This document shows, one piece after another, positions 37,422 to 45,798 of a DNA stretch of 64,000 bases. Every line of letters starts with the position of its first letter. The first letter of the stretch is position 1. This DNA is from Aggregatilineales bacterium (lineage in GTDB: Bacteria > Chloroflexota > Anaerolineae > Aggregatilineales > Ch27). The position numbers and the translations under genes were made by a program. The notes below the pieces were generated by a model. That model had not been told where the DNA came from. It saw only the letters and a list, made by a program, of their open reading frames with translations, and did no database searches. The DNA is taken from NCBI GenBank assembly GCA_029976005.1, contig JARKOQ010000037.1, positions 16,203-80,202 of the forward strand. The letters are read 5' to 3'.

Positions 37422-38696
37422 ATGTCTGACCCGCTCGATTTACTTGAAGAAACCGCCGCGGATTCGGCGCGTCCGGTGGAAGATGCCAACACACCTCTGG
37501 CCGATATCTTCGCCAAGGCAGGCCAGTTCACGCAGGCCCGCGAAGCGATGGCAATGGGGATCTATCCCTACTTCCGGCCGCTGAGCGATACCGAAGGCTC
37601 GGTCGCCATCTTCGAGGGCAAGGAAGTCGTCATGATTGGCTCCAACAATTACCTGGGGCTGACCACCGACCCGCGCCTGCGCGCGGCGGCCAAGGACGCC
37701 GTCGATCGTTACGGGACGAGCGTCACCGGTTCGCGCTTCCTGAACGGAACGCTCAAGCTGCACCTGGACCTGGACTGCGCCCTGGCCGGTCTCGTGCGCA
37801 AGCCCGCCGCCCTGGTCTTCCCGACCGGTTACCAGACCAACGTGGGCACCATCACGGCCGTGGTGGGCAAGGGCGACTACGTGATCATCGACAAGGAAGA
37901 TCACGCCAGCATCGTCGACGGCTGCATGATGTCGCGCGGGACGATGAAGCGCTTCAGCCATAACGACCTGGGCAGCCTGGAGCACGTGCTCAAGCAGCTT
38001 CCGCGCAGCGCTGGCAAACTGGTCGTGGTCGACGGCGTGTACAGCATGGGTGGCGACATCGCGCCCCTGCCGGAGATCATCGAGATCAGCAAGCGTTACG
38101 GCGCGCGGATCATGGTCGATGACGCGCACAGCATCGGCGTGCTGGGTGAAGGGCGCGGCACGGCCGAGCACTTCGGCGTGACCGACGAAGTCGACCTGAT
38201 CATGGGCACCTTCAGCAAGAGCCTGGCTTCGATTGGCGGGTTCATCGCCGGCAATGAGGAGATCGTCCACTATATCCAGCACCATGCCCGCGCGCTGATG
38301 TTCAGCGCGGCGCTGCCCGCGCCAAACGCGGCGGTGGTCCTCAAGGCGGTGGAGATCATCGAAAACGAGAGCTTCCGCGTTCAAAAGCTGTGGGACAACG
38401 CGGAGTACATGCGGGCCGGGTTCAAGAAGCTCGGTTTCAATACCGGCCAGAGCAACACCCCGGTGATCCCGGTCATCATCGGCGACGAGTACCGCACGGT
38501 GCTGACCTGGCTGGCGCTGGTCGAGGAAGGCGTTTATACCAATCCGGTTGTGCCGCCCGGCGTCCCGCCCAACAAGAGCCTGCTGCGCACGAGCTACATG
38601 GCGACCCACGAAAAAGAGCACCTGGATCGCGCCCTGAAGGCGTTTGAAGTGGTCGGCCACCGGCTGGACCTGATCCCCCAGGAAAACACACTCTAG
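37422..38696 (+). CDS. Alpha-oxoamine synthase, serine-palmitoyltransferase-like
   Basis: 424 aa from the ATG at 37422 (the track adds 45 leader codons). PLP-dependent condensing enzyme joining an amino acid with an acyl-CoA. PLP lysine Lys266 lies in GTFSKSLASIGGF; also DHASIVDG, VDDAHSIGVLG and GSRFLNGTLKLH. The phrases GIYPYFR, SRFLNGT, MGTFSKSLASIGGFI and MATHEKEHLDRAL match my memory of bacterial serine palmitoyltransferases (Porphyromonas/Bacteroides type) better than of KBL or BioF. If so, it makes 3-ketosphinganine from serine and palmitoyl-CoA. It converges on the myo-inositol-phosphate synthase gene. KBL or another AOS remains possible. Confidence 0.75.
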   Translation: MSDPLDLLEETAADSARPVEDANTPLADIFAKAGQFTQAREAMAMGIYPYFRPLSDTEGSVAIFEGKEVVMIGSNNYLGLTTDPRLRAAAKDAVDRYGTSVTGSRFLNGTLKLHLDLDCALAGLVRKPAALVFPTGYQTNVGTITAVVGKGDYVIIDKEDHASIVDGCMMSRGTMKRFSHNDLGSLEHVLKQLPRSAGKLVVVDGVYSMGGDIAPLPEIIEISKRYGARIMVDDAHSIGVLGEGRGTAEHFGVTDEVDLIMGTFSKSLASIGGFIAGNEEIVHYIQHHARALMFSAALPAPNAAVVLKAVEIIENESFRVQKLWDNAEYMRAGFKKLGFNTGQSNTPVIPVIIGDEYRTVLTWLALVEEGVYTNPVVPPGVPPNKSLLRTSYMATHEKEHLDRALKAFEVVGHRLDLIPQENTL

Positions 38697-38730
38697 GCAG
38701 GCACGACCCGGCCTGGAAGGTCTGAAAAAG

Positions 38731-38765
38731 AACGAGGGCGCTGTCGTAGCGCCCTCGTTTTGTGT
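38731..38765. terminator. Bidirectional terminator
   Basis: Perfect 12-bp stem AACGAGGGCGCT / AGCGCCCTCGTT, 5-nt loop, A-rich before and T-rich after, between the convergent SPT-like and inositol synthase genes. Confidence 0.92.
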
Positions 38766-38787
38766 CTTGTGGCAGGAAGCGATCCCG

Positions 38788-39861
38788 CTATTCCTGGCCG
38801 GCGATGTAGGCCTCGACCTTGTTGCGGGCGATGTCGTCCGGGAACTGGACGGGCGGCGACTTCATGAAGTAGGAGCTGGGCGCTTCCAGCGCGCCGCTGA
38901 TGCCGCGATCGAGGGCGATCTTGGCGCAGCGCACGGCGTCGATGATCACGCCCGCGCTGTTGGGGCTGTCCCAGACTTCCAGTTTCAGCTCCAGGTTCAG
39001 CGGCACGTTGCCGAAGGTCTCGCCTTCCAGCCGGATGTACGCCCATTTCCGATCGGTCAGCCATTCCACATAGTCGCTGGGGCCGATGTGGATGTTCCCC
39101 TTCGGAATCTCATAAGGGAGCTGGCTGGAGACCGCATTGGTCTTGCTGATCTTCTTGCTCTCCAGGCGGGCGCGATCCAGCATGTTGTAGAAGTCCATGT
39201 TGCCGCCGACGTTGAGCTGGCTGGTGCGCAGCAGGCGGACGCCGCGGTCCTTGAACAGGTTGGCCAGGACGCGGTGCACGATCGTCGCGCCGACCTGGCT
39301 CTTGACGTCGTCGCCGATCACCGGGAGGCCGCGTTCCTTGAAGCGGTTCTGCCAGTAGGCTTCGCGGGCGATGAAGACCGGGATGCCGTTGACGAACGCG
39401 CAACCGGCGTTCAGGATTTGCTCGACATACCATTTGGTGGCCTGCTCGCTGCCGACCGGCAGGTAGTTGACCACGACATCGGTCTTGGTTTCCTTGAGGA
39501 TTTCGGTGATGTTGGCGGTGGAGCCGGGCGCCTTGGTGATTTTCTGAGCAAGGTAGGTGCCCAGGCCGTCGTGAGTCATGCCCCGGACGACCGGGACGCC
39601 GAGATGCGGCACGTCGGCGAACTTAATGGTGTTGTTCTGGCCGGCCCAGATGGCTTCACTGAGGTCCTTGCCCACCTTCTCGACGTCGATGTCGATGGCG
39701 GCGGAGAACTCAATGTCGCGGACGTGGTATCCGCCCAGGTTGACGTGCATCAGGCCGGGGATTTGCTCGTCCTCGCGGGCATTTTGATAGAAATGAACGC
39801 CCTGGACGAGCGAGGATGCGCAGTTGCCCACGCCAATAATGGCAACGCGAACTTTGCTCAT
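38788..39861 (-). CDS. ino1: Myo-inositol-1-phosphate synthase
   Basis: 357 aa from the ATG at 39861. Converts glucose-6-phosphate to 1D-myo-inositol-3-phosphate using NAD. N-terminal Rossmann motif [16 protein letters not shown]; also [30 protein letters not shown] and [12 protein letters not shown], typical of the short actinobacterial/archaeal-type enzyme. The product feeds phosphatidylinositol, inositol sphingolipid or mycothiol-like pathways. A promoter (TTGTCA-17-TATCCT) lies upstream, with a 12-bp palindrome near the transcription start. Confidence 0.94.
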   Translation of the reverse strand: MSKVRVAIIGVGNCASSLVQGVHFYQNAREDEQIPGLMHVNLGGYHVRDIEFSAAIDIDVEKVGKDLSEAIWAGQNNTIKFADVPHLGVPVVRGMTHDGLGTYLAQKITKAPGSTANITEILKETKTDVVVNYLPVGSEQATKWYVEQILNAGCAFVNGIPVFIAREAYWQNRFKERGLPVIGDDVKSQVGATIVHRVLANLFKDRGVRLLRTSQLNVGGNMDFYNMLDRARLESKKISKTNAVSSQLPYEIPKGNIHIGPSDYVEWLTDRKWAYIRLEGETFGNVPLNLELKLEVWDSPNSAGVIIDAVRCAKIALDRGISGALEAPSSYFMKSPPVQFPDDIARNKVEAYIAGQE

Positions 39862-39898
39862 GGTTCGATTCTTCTCTCTCAGTGCTATTGGAAATCCA

Positions 39899-39910
39899 AT
39901 TGTCGACAAT
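39899..39910. promoter_or_regulatory. Perfect 12-bp palindrome, candidate operator
   Basis: ATTGTCGACAAT lies 7 nt downstream of the -10 box of the inositol synthase promoter, at the expected transcription start, which is a common repressor position. Confidence 0.5.
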
Positions 39911-39917
39911 CCGCCAG

Positions 39918-39946
39918 AGGATAGCGAGGTTTGCTCGTCTTGACAA
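39918..39946 (-). promoter_or_regulatory. Promoter of inositol-phosphate synthase
   Basis: Minus strand TTGTCA, 17 nt, TATCCT; leader of about 50 nt before the ATG. Confidence 0.55.
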
Positions 39947-39968
39947 TGACTCCGTCGATTCGGGATTG

Positions 39969-40592
39969 TTAGCCGATATGGTGGTTCCGTCGCTGGAGCA
40001 GCAGGAGAAAGGTGATCAGGTCAATCGCGAAGTGCGCGCCGATCGGAGTCCACAGGGTGCCGCTCAGGGCGAACAGCGCGCCCAGCAGCAGCCCGGCGGT
40101 TGTGGCGTAGACGAAGTAGAGGCGCGTCAGGGCGTGCAGCCCGCCGAAGATCAGGGCTGCGATTGGCAGTCCCAGCTCGACCTGGATCACGCCGCGGAAC
40201 AGGATTTCCTCCGGGAAGGCGGCCAGCAGGCTGAACCAGAGGACGTGTTGGAAGCGCATCGCCTTGAGGTCGATCGTCTCTTCCAGAAGATGGACGATCT
40301 TGCGGCTGCCGTCCAGATGTTGGGCGGCGCGCCAGACCACCCAGGCGAAGGCTGCGCCAATCGCCAGGCCCGGCGCCAGCCAGGCCAGGTCGGCTGGGCG
40401 GAGGATGCCTCCCAGGTCGCCCTGACGGACGATACCCACCCAGAACAGCGCGAGCAGGATCATCCCCACGCCCAAAGCCACAGCGGCCCGCAGCAGGACG
40501 TCCGGGTGAATCGGCTCGTGCCGGGCCGGTGCGTCCGGGGGAAGGGGGGCTGGATCGGACAGGGTAGGGCGTGTCTCGTGTTCGCTCAACAT
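39969..40592 (-). CDS. CPBP family intramembrane metalloprotease
   Basis: 207 aa with about five or six membrane helices. Conserved CPBP/Abi motifs: the glutamate pair in [12 protein letters not shown] and the histidine in [10 protein letters not shown], plus a final HFAIDL. Members process prenylated proteins or membrane proteins and some act in bacteriocin self-immunity; the substrate here is unknown. Single gene, divergent from the polysaccharide deacetylase. Confidence 0.88.
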   Translation of the reverse strand: MLSEHETRPTLSDPAPLPPDAPARHEPIHPDVLLRAAVALGVGMILLALFWVGIVRQGDLGGILRPADLAWLAPGLAIGAAFAWVVWRAAQHLDGSRKIVHLLEETIDLKAMRFQHVLWFSLLAAFPEEILFRGVIQVELGLPIAALIFGGLHALTRLYFVYATTAGLLLGALFALSGTLWTPIGAHFAIDLITFLLLLQRRNHHIG

Positions 40593-40641
40593 AGGCTGTG
40601 CTTAGATGACCTTTTTATTCGGAATTTCGCCGCCGGAAAGC

Positions 40642-40647
40642 TATAAT
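40642..40647 (+). promoter_or_regulatory. Putative -10 box of the deacetylase gene
   Basis: Perfect TATAAT 40 nt before the ATG at 40687. It lies inside the track's longer ORF, which argues for the downstream start. Confidence 0.5.
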
Positions 40648-40686
40648 ACCCTGAGCAAGGCGTGGAAGACACTTGGATTCGGTCGA

Positions 40687-41586
40687 ATGAGGCATCCAAT
40701 CAGCGTCCGGCGAGGGTATTGGGAGCAAATTGGGTGGGGCCTGGGGTGGGTGGCCGCCCTGCTGGCCGGCCTGCTAATCATCGGATTGCGGCCGGTCTCC
40801 CCGGTGTTGGGGGAGGCTGCGGGCGTGGATGATGGGGACGCGGCCTCCGGCCCGGCGCTAAGCCTGGCGGGGGCGGACAACGACGGCACCCTGCGCGAGA
40901 TCGACGTGCCGATCCTGATGTATCACTACGTCAGCGACCCGCCGGACGACGCCGACATCTACCGGCTCGATCTGTCCGTCGCGCCTCACCGGTTCCGGGA
41001 GCAGATGCAATACCTGGCCGAGCATGGCTATCAGGTGGTGAGCCTGTACGACGTGGATCGGGCGCTGCGCTGGGGCGCGGCGCTGCCGCCCCGGCCGGTG
41101 GTGCTGACCTTCGACGACGGCTACCGGGATGCATTCACCGAGGTCTTCCCGGTGCTGGAGGAATTCGGTTACACGGCCACCTTTTTCGTGATCACGGCCC
41201 TGCTCGACCAGGGACACCCGGATTACCTGACCTGGGCAATGGCCGGGCAAATGGCGCAGGCCGGGATGAGCATCGAGAGCCACACGAAGGAACATCCCAA
41301 CCTGACGGCCCGCGACGGCGATTTTCTGTACTACCAGATTCAGGGCAGTCTGGAGAGCATCGAAGCGCACCTGGGCACCCGGCCGCGTCTGTTCTGTTTT
41401 CCGGGTGGGCGCTGGGACGAGGCCGTGCTGGCGATGCTGCGGACGCTGGGGGTATCGGCAGCGGTGACGACCGAGGGCGGGATGGCCCAGACGACCGACG
41501 CCTCCCTGTTGATGCGGCGCGTGCGGATCAGCGGCTCGACCGACCTGGCGACGTTTGGCGCGCTGCTGCGCTGGGATTGGGAATAG
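40687..41586 (+). CDS. Membrane-anchored polysaccharide deacetylase (NodB-like)
   Basis: 299 aa from the ATG at 40687; the track's ATG at 40606 lies upstream of the likely promoter. An N-terminal membrane anchor (about 17-40) precedes a NodB domain facing outside. Metal and catalytic motifs: TFDDGYRDAF (catalytic Asp and metal Asp), SHTKEHPNL (two His), and FCFPGGRWDE. Removes N-acetyl groups from peptidoglycan or surface polysaccharide. Weak SD. Confidence 0.9.
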   Translation: MRHPISVRRGYWEQIGWGLGWVAALLAGLLIIGLRPVSPVLGEAAGVDDGDAASGPALSLAGADNDGTLREIDVPILMYHYVSDPPDDADIYRLDLSVAPHRFREQMQYLAEHGYQVVSLYDVDRALRWGAALPPRPVVLTFDDGYRDAFTEVFPVLEEFGYTATFFVITALLDQGHPDYLTWAMAGQMAQAGMSIESHTKEHPNLTARDGDFLYYQIQGSLESIEAHLGTRPRLFCFPGGRWDEAVLAMLRTLGVSAAVTTEGGMAQTTDASLLMRRVRISGSTDLATFGALLRWDWE

Positions 41587-41705
41587 CCCATGTTGAGACC
41601 AGAGGCCAGAAGAAGCAGAGTGAATACCGCAGGCGATATTCACCGCACGCTGCAGGCGCCCTTGCTGATGACTGTTGGTTGATTAATGTTTTCACAGGAG
41701 AACTC

Positions 41706-42881
41706 ATGGTAGACCATTCGCAGGCGCTCTCCGAAGACATGCTCCGGGCCATTCACCGCGCAGCGCTTTCGATCACGTCGGAGTTGTCGCTGCCGCGCGT
41801 GCTGGAACTGATCGTCAAGACAGCCAGACAACTCGTGAGAGTCAAGTACGCCGCGCTGGGCGTGCCGGGGCCGGGCGGCCGGCTGGAGCAGTTCATCACG
41901 GAGGGCATGACCGACGAGGAACTGAGCCGGATGACGCACCTGCCGGAGGGCAAAGGGCTGCTTGGGCAGATTCTGACTTCCTCTGAAACCGTACGGGTGG
42001 ATCACATGCGGGCTGCGCCGGGCGCCGCCGGGTTCTCGCCGCACCATCCAGTGATGGATAGTTTCCTGGGCGTGCCGATTATCGCCCGTGGAGAAATTCT
42101 GGGCAGTCTGTACCTGTGCGACAAGGAGGATGGCAGCCTGTTCAACGACAGCGACCAGTCGCTGATCGAGATGCTGGCCGCCTACGCGGCGGTCGCCATC
42201 GAAAACGCACGGCTGTACCAGCAGGTGCGGCGGCTGGCGGTGTTGGAGGAGCGCGAGCGGATCGGGATGGACTTGCACGACGGGATCATCCAGTCGATCT
42301 ACGCGGTCGGGCTGACTCTGGAGCACAGCTCGCTTCTGCTCGAAGACGATCGGGACGCGGCCAAACAGCGTCTGCGCTATGCCATCGACGCCCTGAACCA
42401 GACCATCCGCGACATCCGCAACTACATCATGGACCTGCGCCCACAGCGTATGAAGGCCCACGACCTGGGCGAGAGCCTGCGCCAGCTCGTGCGCGAATTT
42501 CGCGCCAATACCCTGATCGAGGTCAAGCTGGAAATGGATGGCGAGATCGAGGCCGTGCTGAACGAAGGCACGAGCACGGCCCTGTTTCACATCGCGCAGG
42601 AGGCCCTGGCGAATGCGGCCAAGCACGCCGCCGCGACCGAACTGCGGGTCGTGGCCCGGCGCGAGGATCGCCATGTGCGCCTGGAAGTGATCGACAACGG
42701 CGTGGGCTTCGACCAGGAGCAGGTGGACAACCTGCTCGGCCACGGCCTGTCGAATATGTCGCTGCGAGCGCAGTCGGTAGGCGGACGGCTGCGAATCGAC
42801 AGCGCGCCGATGCGCGGAACGACGGTCACGGCCACGTTTCCCCTCCGAAAAAGCGTTGTCGTTCCCTCCGCTGGCCGATGA
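41706..42881 (+). CDS. NarL-type sensor histidine kinase with GAF domain
   Basis: 391 aa from the ATG at 41706 (AGGAG upstream). No membrane span, so a soluble sensor. GAF domain about 15-175 (DSFLGVPIIARGEILGSLYL), HisKA_3 with His191 in GMDLHDGIIQSIYAVGL, and HATPase with ALFHIAQEALANAAKHA and HGLSNM. DevS/LiaS-like. GAF signal unknown (haem, redox or small ligand). The receiver gene is 120 nt downstream but is atypical and has its own -10 box. Confidence 0.93.
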   Translation: MVDHSQALSEDMLRAIHRAALSITSELSLPRVLELIVKTARQLVRVKYAALGVPGPGGRLEQFITEGMTDEELSRMTHLPEGKGLLGQILTSSETVRVDHMRAAPGAAGFSPHHPVMDSFLGVPIIARGEILGSLYLCDKEDGSLFNDSDQSLIEMLAAYAAVAIENARLYQQVRRLAVLEERERIGMDLHDGIIQSIYAVGLTLEHSSLLLEDDRDAAKQRLRYAIDALNQTIRDIRNYIMDLRPQRMKAHDLGESLRQLVREFRANTLIEVKLEMDGEIEAVLNEGTSTALFHIAQEALANAAKHAAATELRVVARREDRHVRLEVIDNGVGFDQEQVDNLLGHGLSNMSLRAQSVGGRLRIDSAPMRGTTVTATFPLRKSVVVPSAGR

Positions 42882-42937
42882 TTCCCGTCCATTGAGGCGG
42901 GGATAAACGTCACTCGCAGCCTGGGGCGCTCGCCTGC

Positions 42938-42943
42938 TATAGT
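42938..42943 (+). promoter_or_regulatory. Putative -10 box of the receiver gene
   Basis: TATAGT about 59 nt before the ATG at 43002; weak -35. Suggests the receiver can be expressed apart from the kinase. Confidence 0.35.
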
Positions 42944-43001
42944 GAACTCAACCAGTCGAAATTAACCTGGCTTGGAGCGGTTTTCCCTGGTGGGAGGGCG
43001 C

Positions 43002-43397
43002 ATGACGGAACAATATGTCCGCCTGCTTGTGGTGGACGAGAACGCAGCGGTGCGACGCGCTCTGGTATTGCGGCTGACTCGCGCCCGCGATCTGCGCATC
43101 ATCGGCGATACAAGCTCGCTGGAGAATGCCGCGGTGATGATCGCCGAGCAGCGGCCGGATGTGGTCATTCTGGAGAGCAAGCGGCGCGACGGCGCGGCCT
43201 TGCCCTTCTGCCAGCGGTTGCGGAAGATGGAGTGCCGCCCGGCGATCGTCGTCCTTACCAGCTTTGCCAATGAAGACGAGCGATTGAGCTTCAAGCACCT
43301 GGGGATCGAGCACTATCTGCTCAAGGATATTGACACGGAAGAATTGATTCGGGTTGTGCGCTCGCTGGCGCATAACGAAATAGGGATTTCTCAGTAA
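43002..43397 (+). CDS. Stand-alone receiver domain with Glu in place of phospho-Asp
   Basis: 131 aa from the ATG at 43002. CheY-like fold: acidic pair in LLVVDENAAVRRAL, conserved Thr in VVLTSFANEDE, and Lys in YLLKDIDTEEL. The phospho-acceptor position reads VVILESKRRDG: Glu58 instead of Asp. There is no output domain. Glu at this site often mimics the phosphorylated state, so it may be constitutively active or an adaptor. Located next to a NarL-type kinase. Confidence 0.85.
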   Translation: MTEQYVRLLVVDENAAVRRALVLRLTRARDLRIIGDTSSLENAAVMIAEQRPDVVILESKRRDGAALPFCQRLRKMECRPAIVVLTSFANEDERLSFKHLGIEHYLLKDIDTEELIRVVRSLAHNEIGISQ

Positions 43398-43424
43398 CTT
43401 CTTTCCGTTTATTGGCATACTTAA

Positions 43425-43467
43425 ACAAACACCCCATCACTCAACCGTGCATGGGGTGTTTGTTTTG
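43425..43467. terminator. Bidirectional terminator
   Basis: ACAAACACCCCAT / ATGGGGTGTTTGT, 13-bp stem, flanked by A and T runs, between two convergent genes. Confidence 0.9.
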
Positions 43468-43483
43468 TGTGGGCAGCCAGGGG

Positions 43484-43687
43484 TCAATCCGGCAGGATTT
43501 CGGCGCTCAGGAAACGATCCAGCCAGATCATCGCGGCCAGACCCAGCGCGACGATCACGATAATTGATTCGATGCCGAACTTCTGGAAATCCGTGCCCAA
43601 AACAAGGAAAATGACCACGGTACCCAGCAGACCGCTGAGAGCCGATAGTACCGCCACAATCGCGCGCCGTAAGGTCAGTGACGTCAT
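43484..43687 (-). CDS. Small two-helix membrane protein
   Basis: 67 aa from the ATG at 43687, with AGGAGG 4 nt upstream. Two hydrophobic helices (LSALSGLLGTVVIFLVL and SIIVIVALGLAAMIWL) joined by a short charged loop. Function unknown. Convergent with the receiver gene. Confidence 0.7.
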   Translation of the reverse strand: MTSLTLRRAIVAVLSALSGLLGTVVIFLVLGTDFQKFGIESIIVIVALGLAAMIWLDRFLSAEILPD

Positions 43688-43872
43688 AAAACCTCCTGAG
43701 GCTGAGGTGGAAAAGTATTTTTGACCAGTGTAGTCCATTGTAGCCTGAATCCCTGGCGCGTGCCACCTGCATACGAGGACAATCGCCGCGAAGAGCGAAA
43801 GCAGAAAAACCTGTTGCCTGCATCTGGACGTGCTTTTTCGACCTGGATCGGCTTTCTATTCGGTGATGGTGG

Positions 43873-45192
43873 ATGAGACCAGCAGTGACGAATCTGTCCG
43901 ACAACTCGCTCTCTGAAGATAAGGACCTGCGCTGGAACTACCGGATCGGAGTCGTCAACGGCGTGGCGTTCCGCGTAGTGGATACGCTGGTCAATCCGAG
44001 CCTGGTGATGGTTGTCTTTCTGTCGCACCTGACGGATAACCCGATTCTGCTGGGCATGCCGATGGCGCTCTGGAGCGGCGGGTTCATGATTGCCCAACTG
44101 GCGACAACCAACTACGTCCGGGGGCTGACCCGTGCCCTACCGATGTACAAGGCCGTGAGTATCTTTCGGGCGGTAATGTGGCTGCCGCTGGTGGCGGTGC
44201 CCGTCCTGACGGACGATCCGGCGGCGCTGATCGTGACCGCGGTGCTCTTTCTGGTGCTGTATCCGATCGTGTGGGGGGTGAGCGGCCTGGCCTTCTACGA
44301 GGTGGTCAGCAAGGTCATCCCGCCCCGCCTGCGCGCGCCGTTTTTTAGCTGGCGGATGGCCCTGGGCGGGCTGTTCGCGCTGGGGGCGAGCGCCTTCATC
44401 GAGCGGGTGCTCGCGCCGGAATCGCCCCTTGGTTTCCCGCGTAACTACGCTCTAATCTTTGCGGCGGCGGCGATCGTGACGCTGCTGGGCCTCCAGACCT
44501 TCCACATGCTGCGCGAGCCTGAATCCGAGGCCCATCCTCCGGAACGGCACGGCCTGCGTGCCAGCCTGGCCGAGGTGCGGGCCGCCCTACGCGAGGACAG
44601 GCTTTTCGCCCGGTTCGTGTGGGCCAGAGTGGCGCTCCTCCTGGCCGCCGGTACCGCGCCTCTGATCATCGTCTACGGGCAATCCAGCTTCGGTTTGCCG
44701 CTCAACACCGCGCCGCTGTTCCTGATGGCCGATACCCTGGTCGGGCTGGTGACGGTGGCCGCCAGCGGGTGGTTGAGCCTGCGGCTGGGCAATCGCTGGC
44801 TGGCGCTGATCTCGGCCGGGCTGGGATTGGCGGTCTTCGGTCTGCTGGCGGCCGCCGGGACTATCCTGCCCGGCTCGACCCTGGCGCTGCCCTACTTCCT
44901 GGTGATTTTCATCCTGCTGGCGGTGATGAATGGAACGGGGAACATCAGCTTCTCGGCACTCAATCTGAACATCCCCCCGGTGGAGCAGCGGCCGCTGTAC
45001 GTCGGCCTGAGCAACACCATTTTCGGCATGGCGTCCTACCTCAGTCTGGTGCAGGGGGTGATCGTGGCGCTGGCGGGGTACGGCGCGCTCTTTGGTCTGG
45101 CGGCGCTGCTGACCGGCGTCGGGCTGTGGCTGACCTTTGGTCTGTACGATCCCACCGAGCGGCGGGAGGCCAGGCGTGGCCGGGCGGGATGA
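43873..45192 (+). CDS. MFS transporter
   Basis: 439 aa with about 12 hydrophobic segments of MFS character; the central loop (HMLREPESEAHPPERHG) divides two six-helix halves. Early TM1 region VVNGVAFRVVDTLVNPSLVMVVFL. No drug or sugar signature, so the substrate is not assigned. The next gene starts inside its last codons. Confidence 0.85.
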   Translation: MRPAVTNLSDNSLSEDKDLRWNYRIGVVNGVAFRVVDTLVNPSLVMVVFLSHLTDNPILLGMPMALWSGGFMIAQLATTNYVRGLTRALPMYKAVSIFRAVMWLPLVAVPVLTDDPAALIVTAVLFLVLYPIVWGVSGLAFYEVVSKVIPPRLRAPFFSWRMALGGLFALGASAFIERVLAPESPLGFPRNYALIFAAAAIVTLLGLQTFHMLREPESEAHPPERHGLRASLAEVRAALREDRLFARFVWARVALLLAAGTAPLIIVYGQSSFGLPLNTAPLFLMADTLVGLVTVAASGWLSLRLGNRWLALISAGLGLAVFGLLAAAGTILPGSTLALPYFLVIFILLAVMNGTGNISFSALNLNIPPVEQRPLYVGLSNTIFGMASYLSLVQGVIVALAGYGALFGLAALLTGVGLWLTFGLYDPTERREARRGRAG

Positions 45193-45721
45193 GGCGCTGT
45201 CCCCCTGGGTGTGGCGCATCGTGGTCGCGCTGCCGGTTGCGATCCTGTGCGGCGGGATCGGACTTGCGCTGCTGCTGGCGGCCGGTCTGGCGGATCCGGC
45301 GCTGCCTGGCCCGGTGCTGTGGGAGCGCCAGGCCCCGGCCGGGGAATGCCTTGACGCGGCGAGCCTCAGTCTACCCGCGCCGCAGGTTGGGCGGACGCTT
45401 GAAGCCGGCGTGCTCTCGCGCGATCACGCGGCGTGGGGCGTCGAGATCACGGCCGGGCGGGAAGTCCTGGACTGGGAAGTGCTGTCGCCGGGCTTCTACC
45501 GCCACGCCGGACGGACGGTCGCCTTTCACCACGTCCAGGCCGGAGCCAATCGCCTGCGGCTGGACTTCGTCGCGGGTGGGGAATCCGGCGATCGCTGGCG
45601 GTTGTGGCTGAACCGCGAGTGGGCCGCCGAGGGCGCGCTCCCGGCGGGGGAGATGGACTGGCGGCTAACCGGCGGGGAAGGGGGCTGTCTGCAATGGTTG
45701 GCCGTATACGGGCAGCCCTGA
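45176..45721 (+). CDS. Membrane-anchored hypothetical protein
   Basis: 181 aa from a GTG at 45176 (GGGAGG upstream), overlapping the MFS stop by 17 nt. One N-terminal membrane helix (VVALPVAILCGGIGLALLLAAGL), then an extracytoplasmic beta-rich domain with a Trp-rich, jelly-roll-like pattern. Translationally coupled to the transporter; could be an accessory subunit. Not recognised. Confidence 0.65.
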   Translation: MAGRDEALSPWVWRIVVALPVAILCGGIGLALLLAAGLADPALPGPVLWERQAPAGECLDAASLSLPAPQVGRTLEAGVLSRDHAAWGVEITAGREVLDWEVLSPGFYRHAGRTVAFHHVQAGANRLRLDFVAGGESGDRWRLWLNREWAAEGALPAGEMDWRLTGGEGGCLQWLAVYGQP

Positions 45722-45798
45722 TCTGATAGGTTTTGAGAGATGGAGGCAGGTAGACTTTGCCTGGTTCGAACGGACACCAACGATGGGGCGGACGATTG

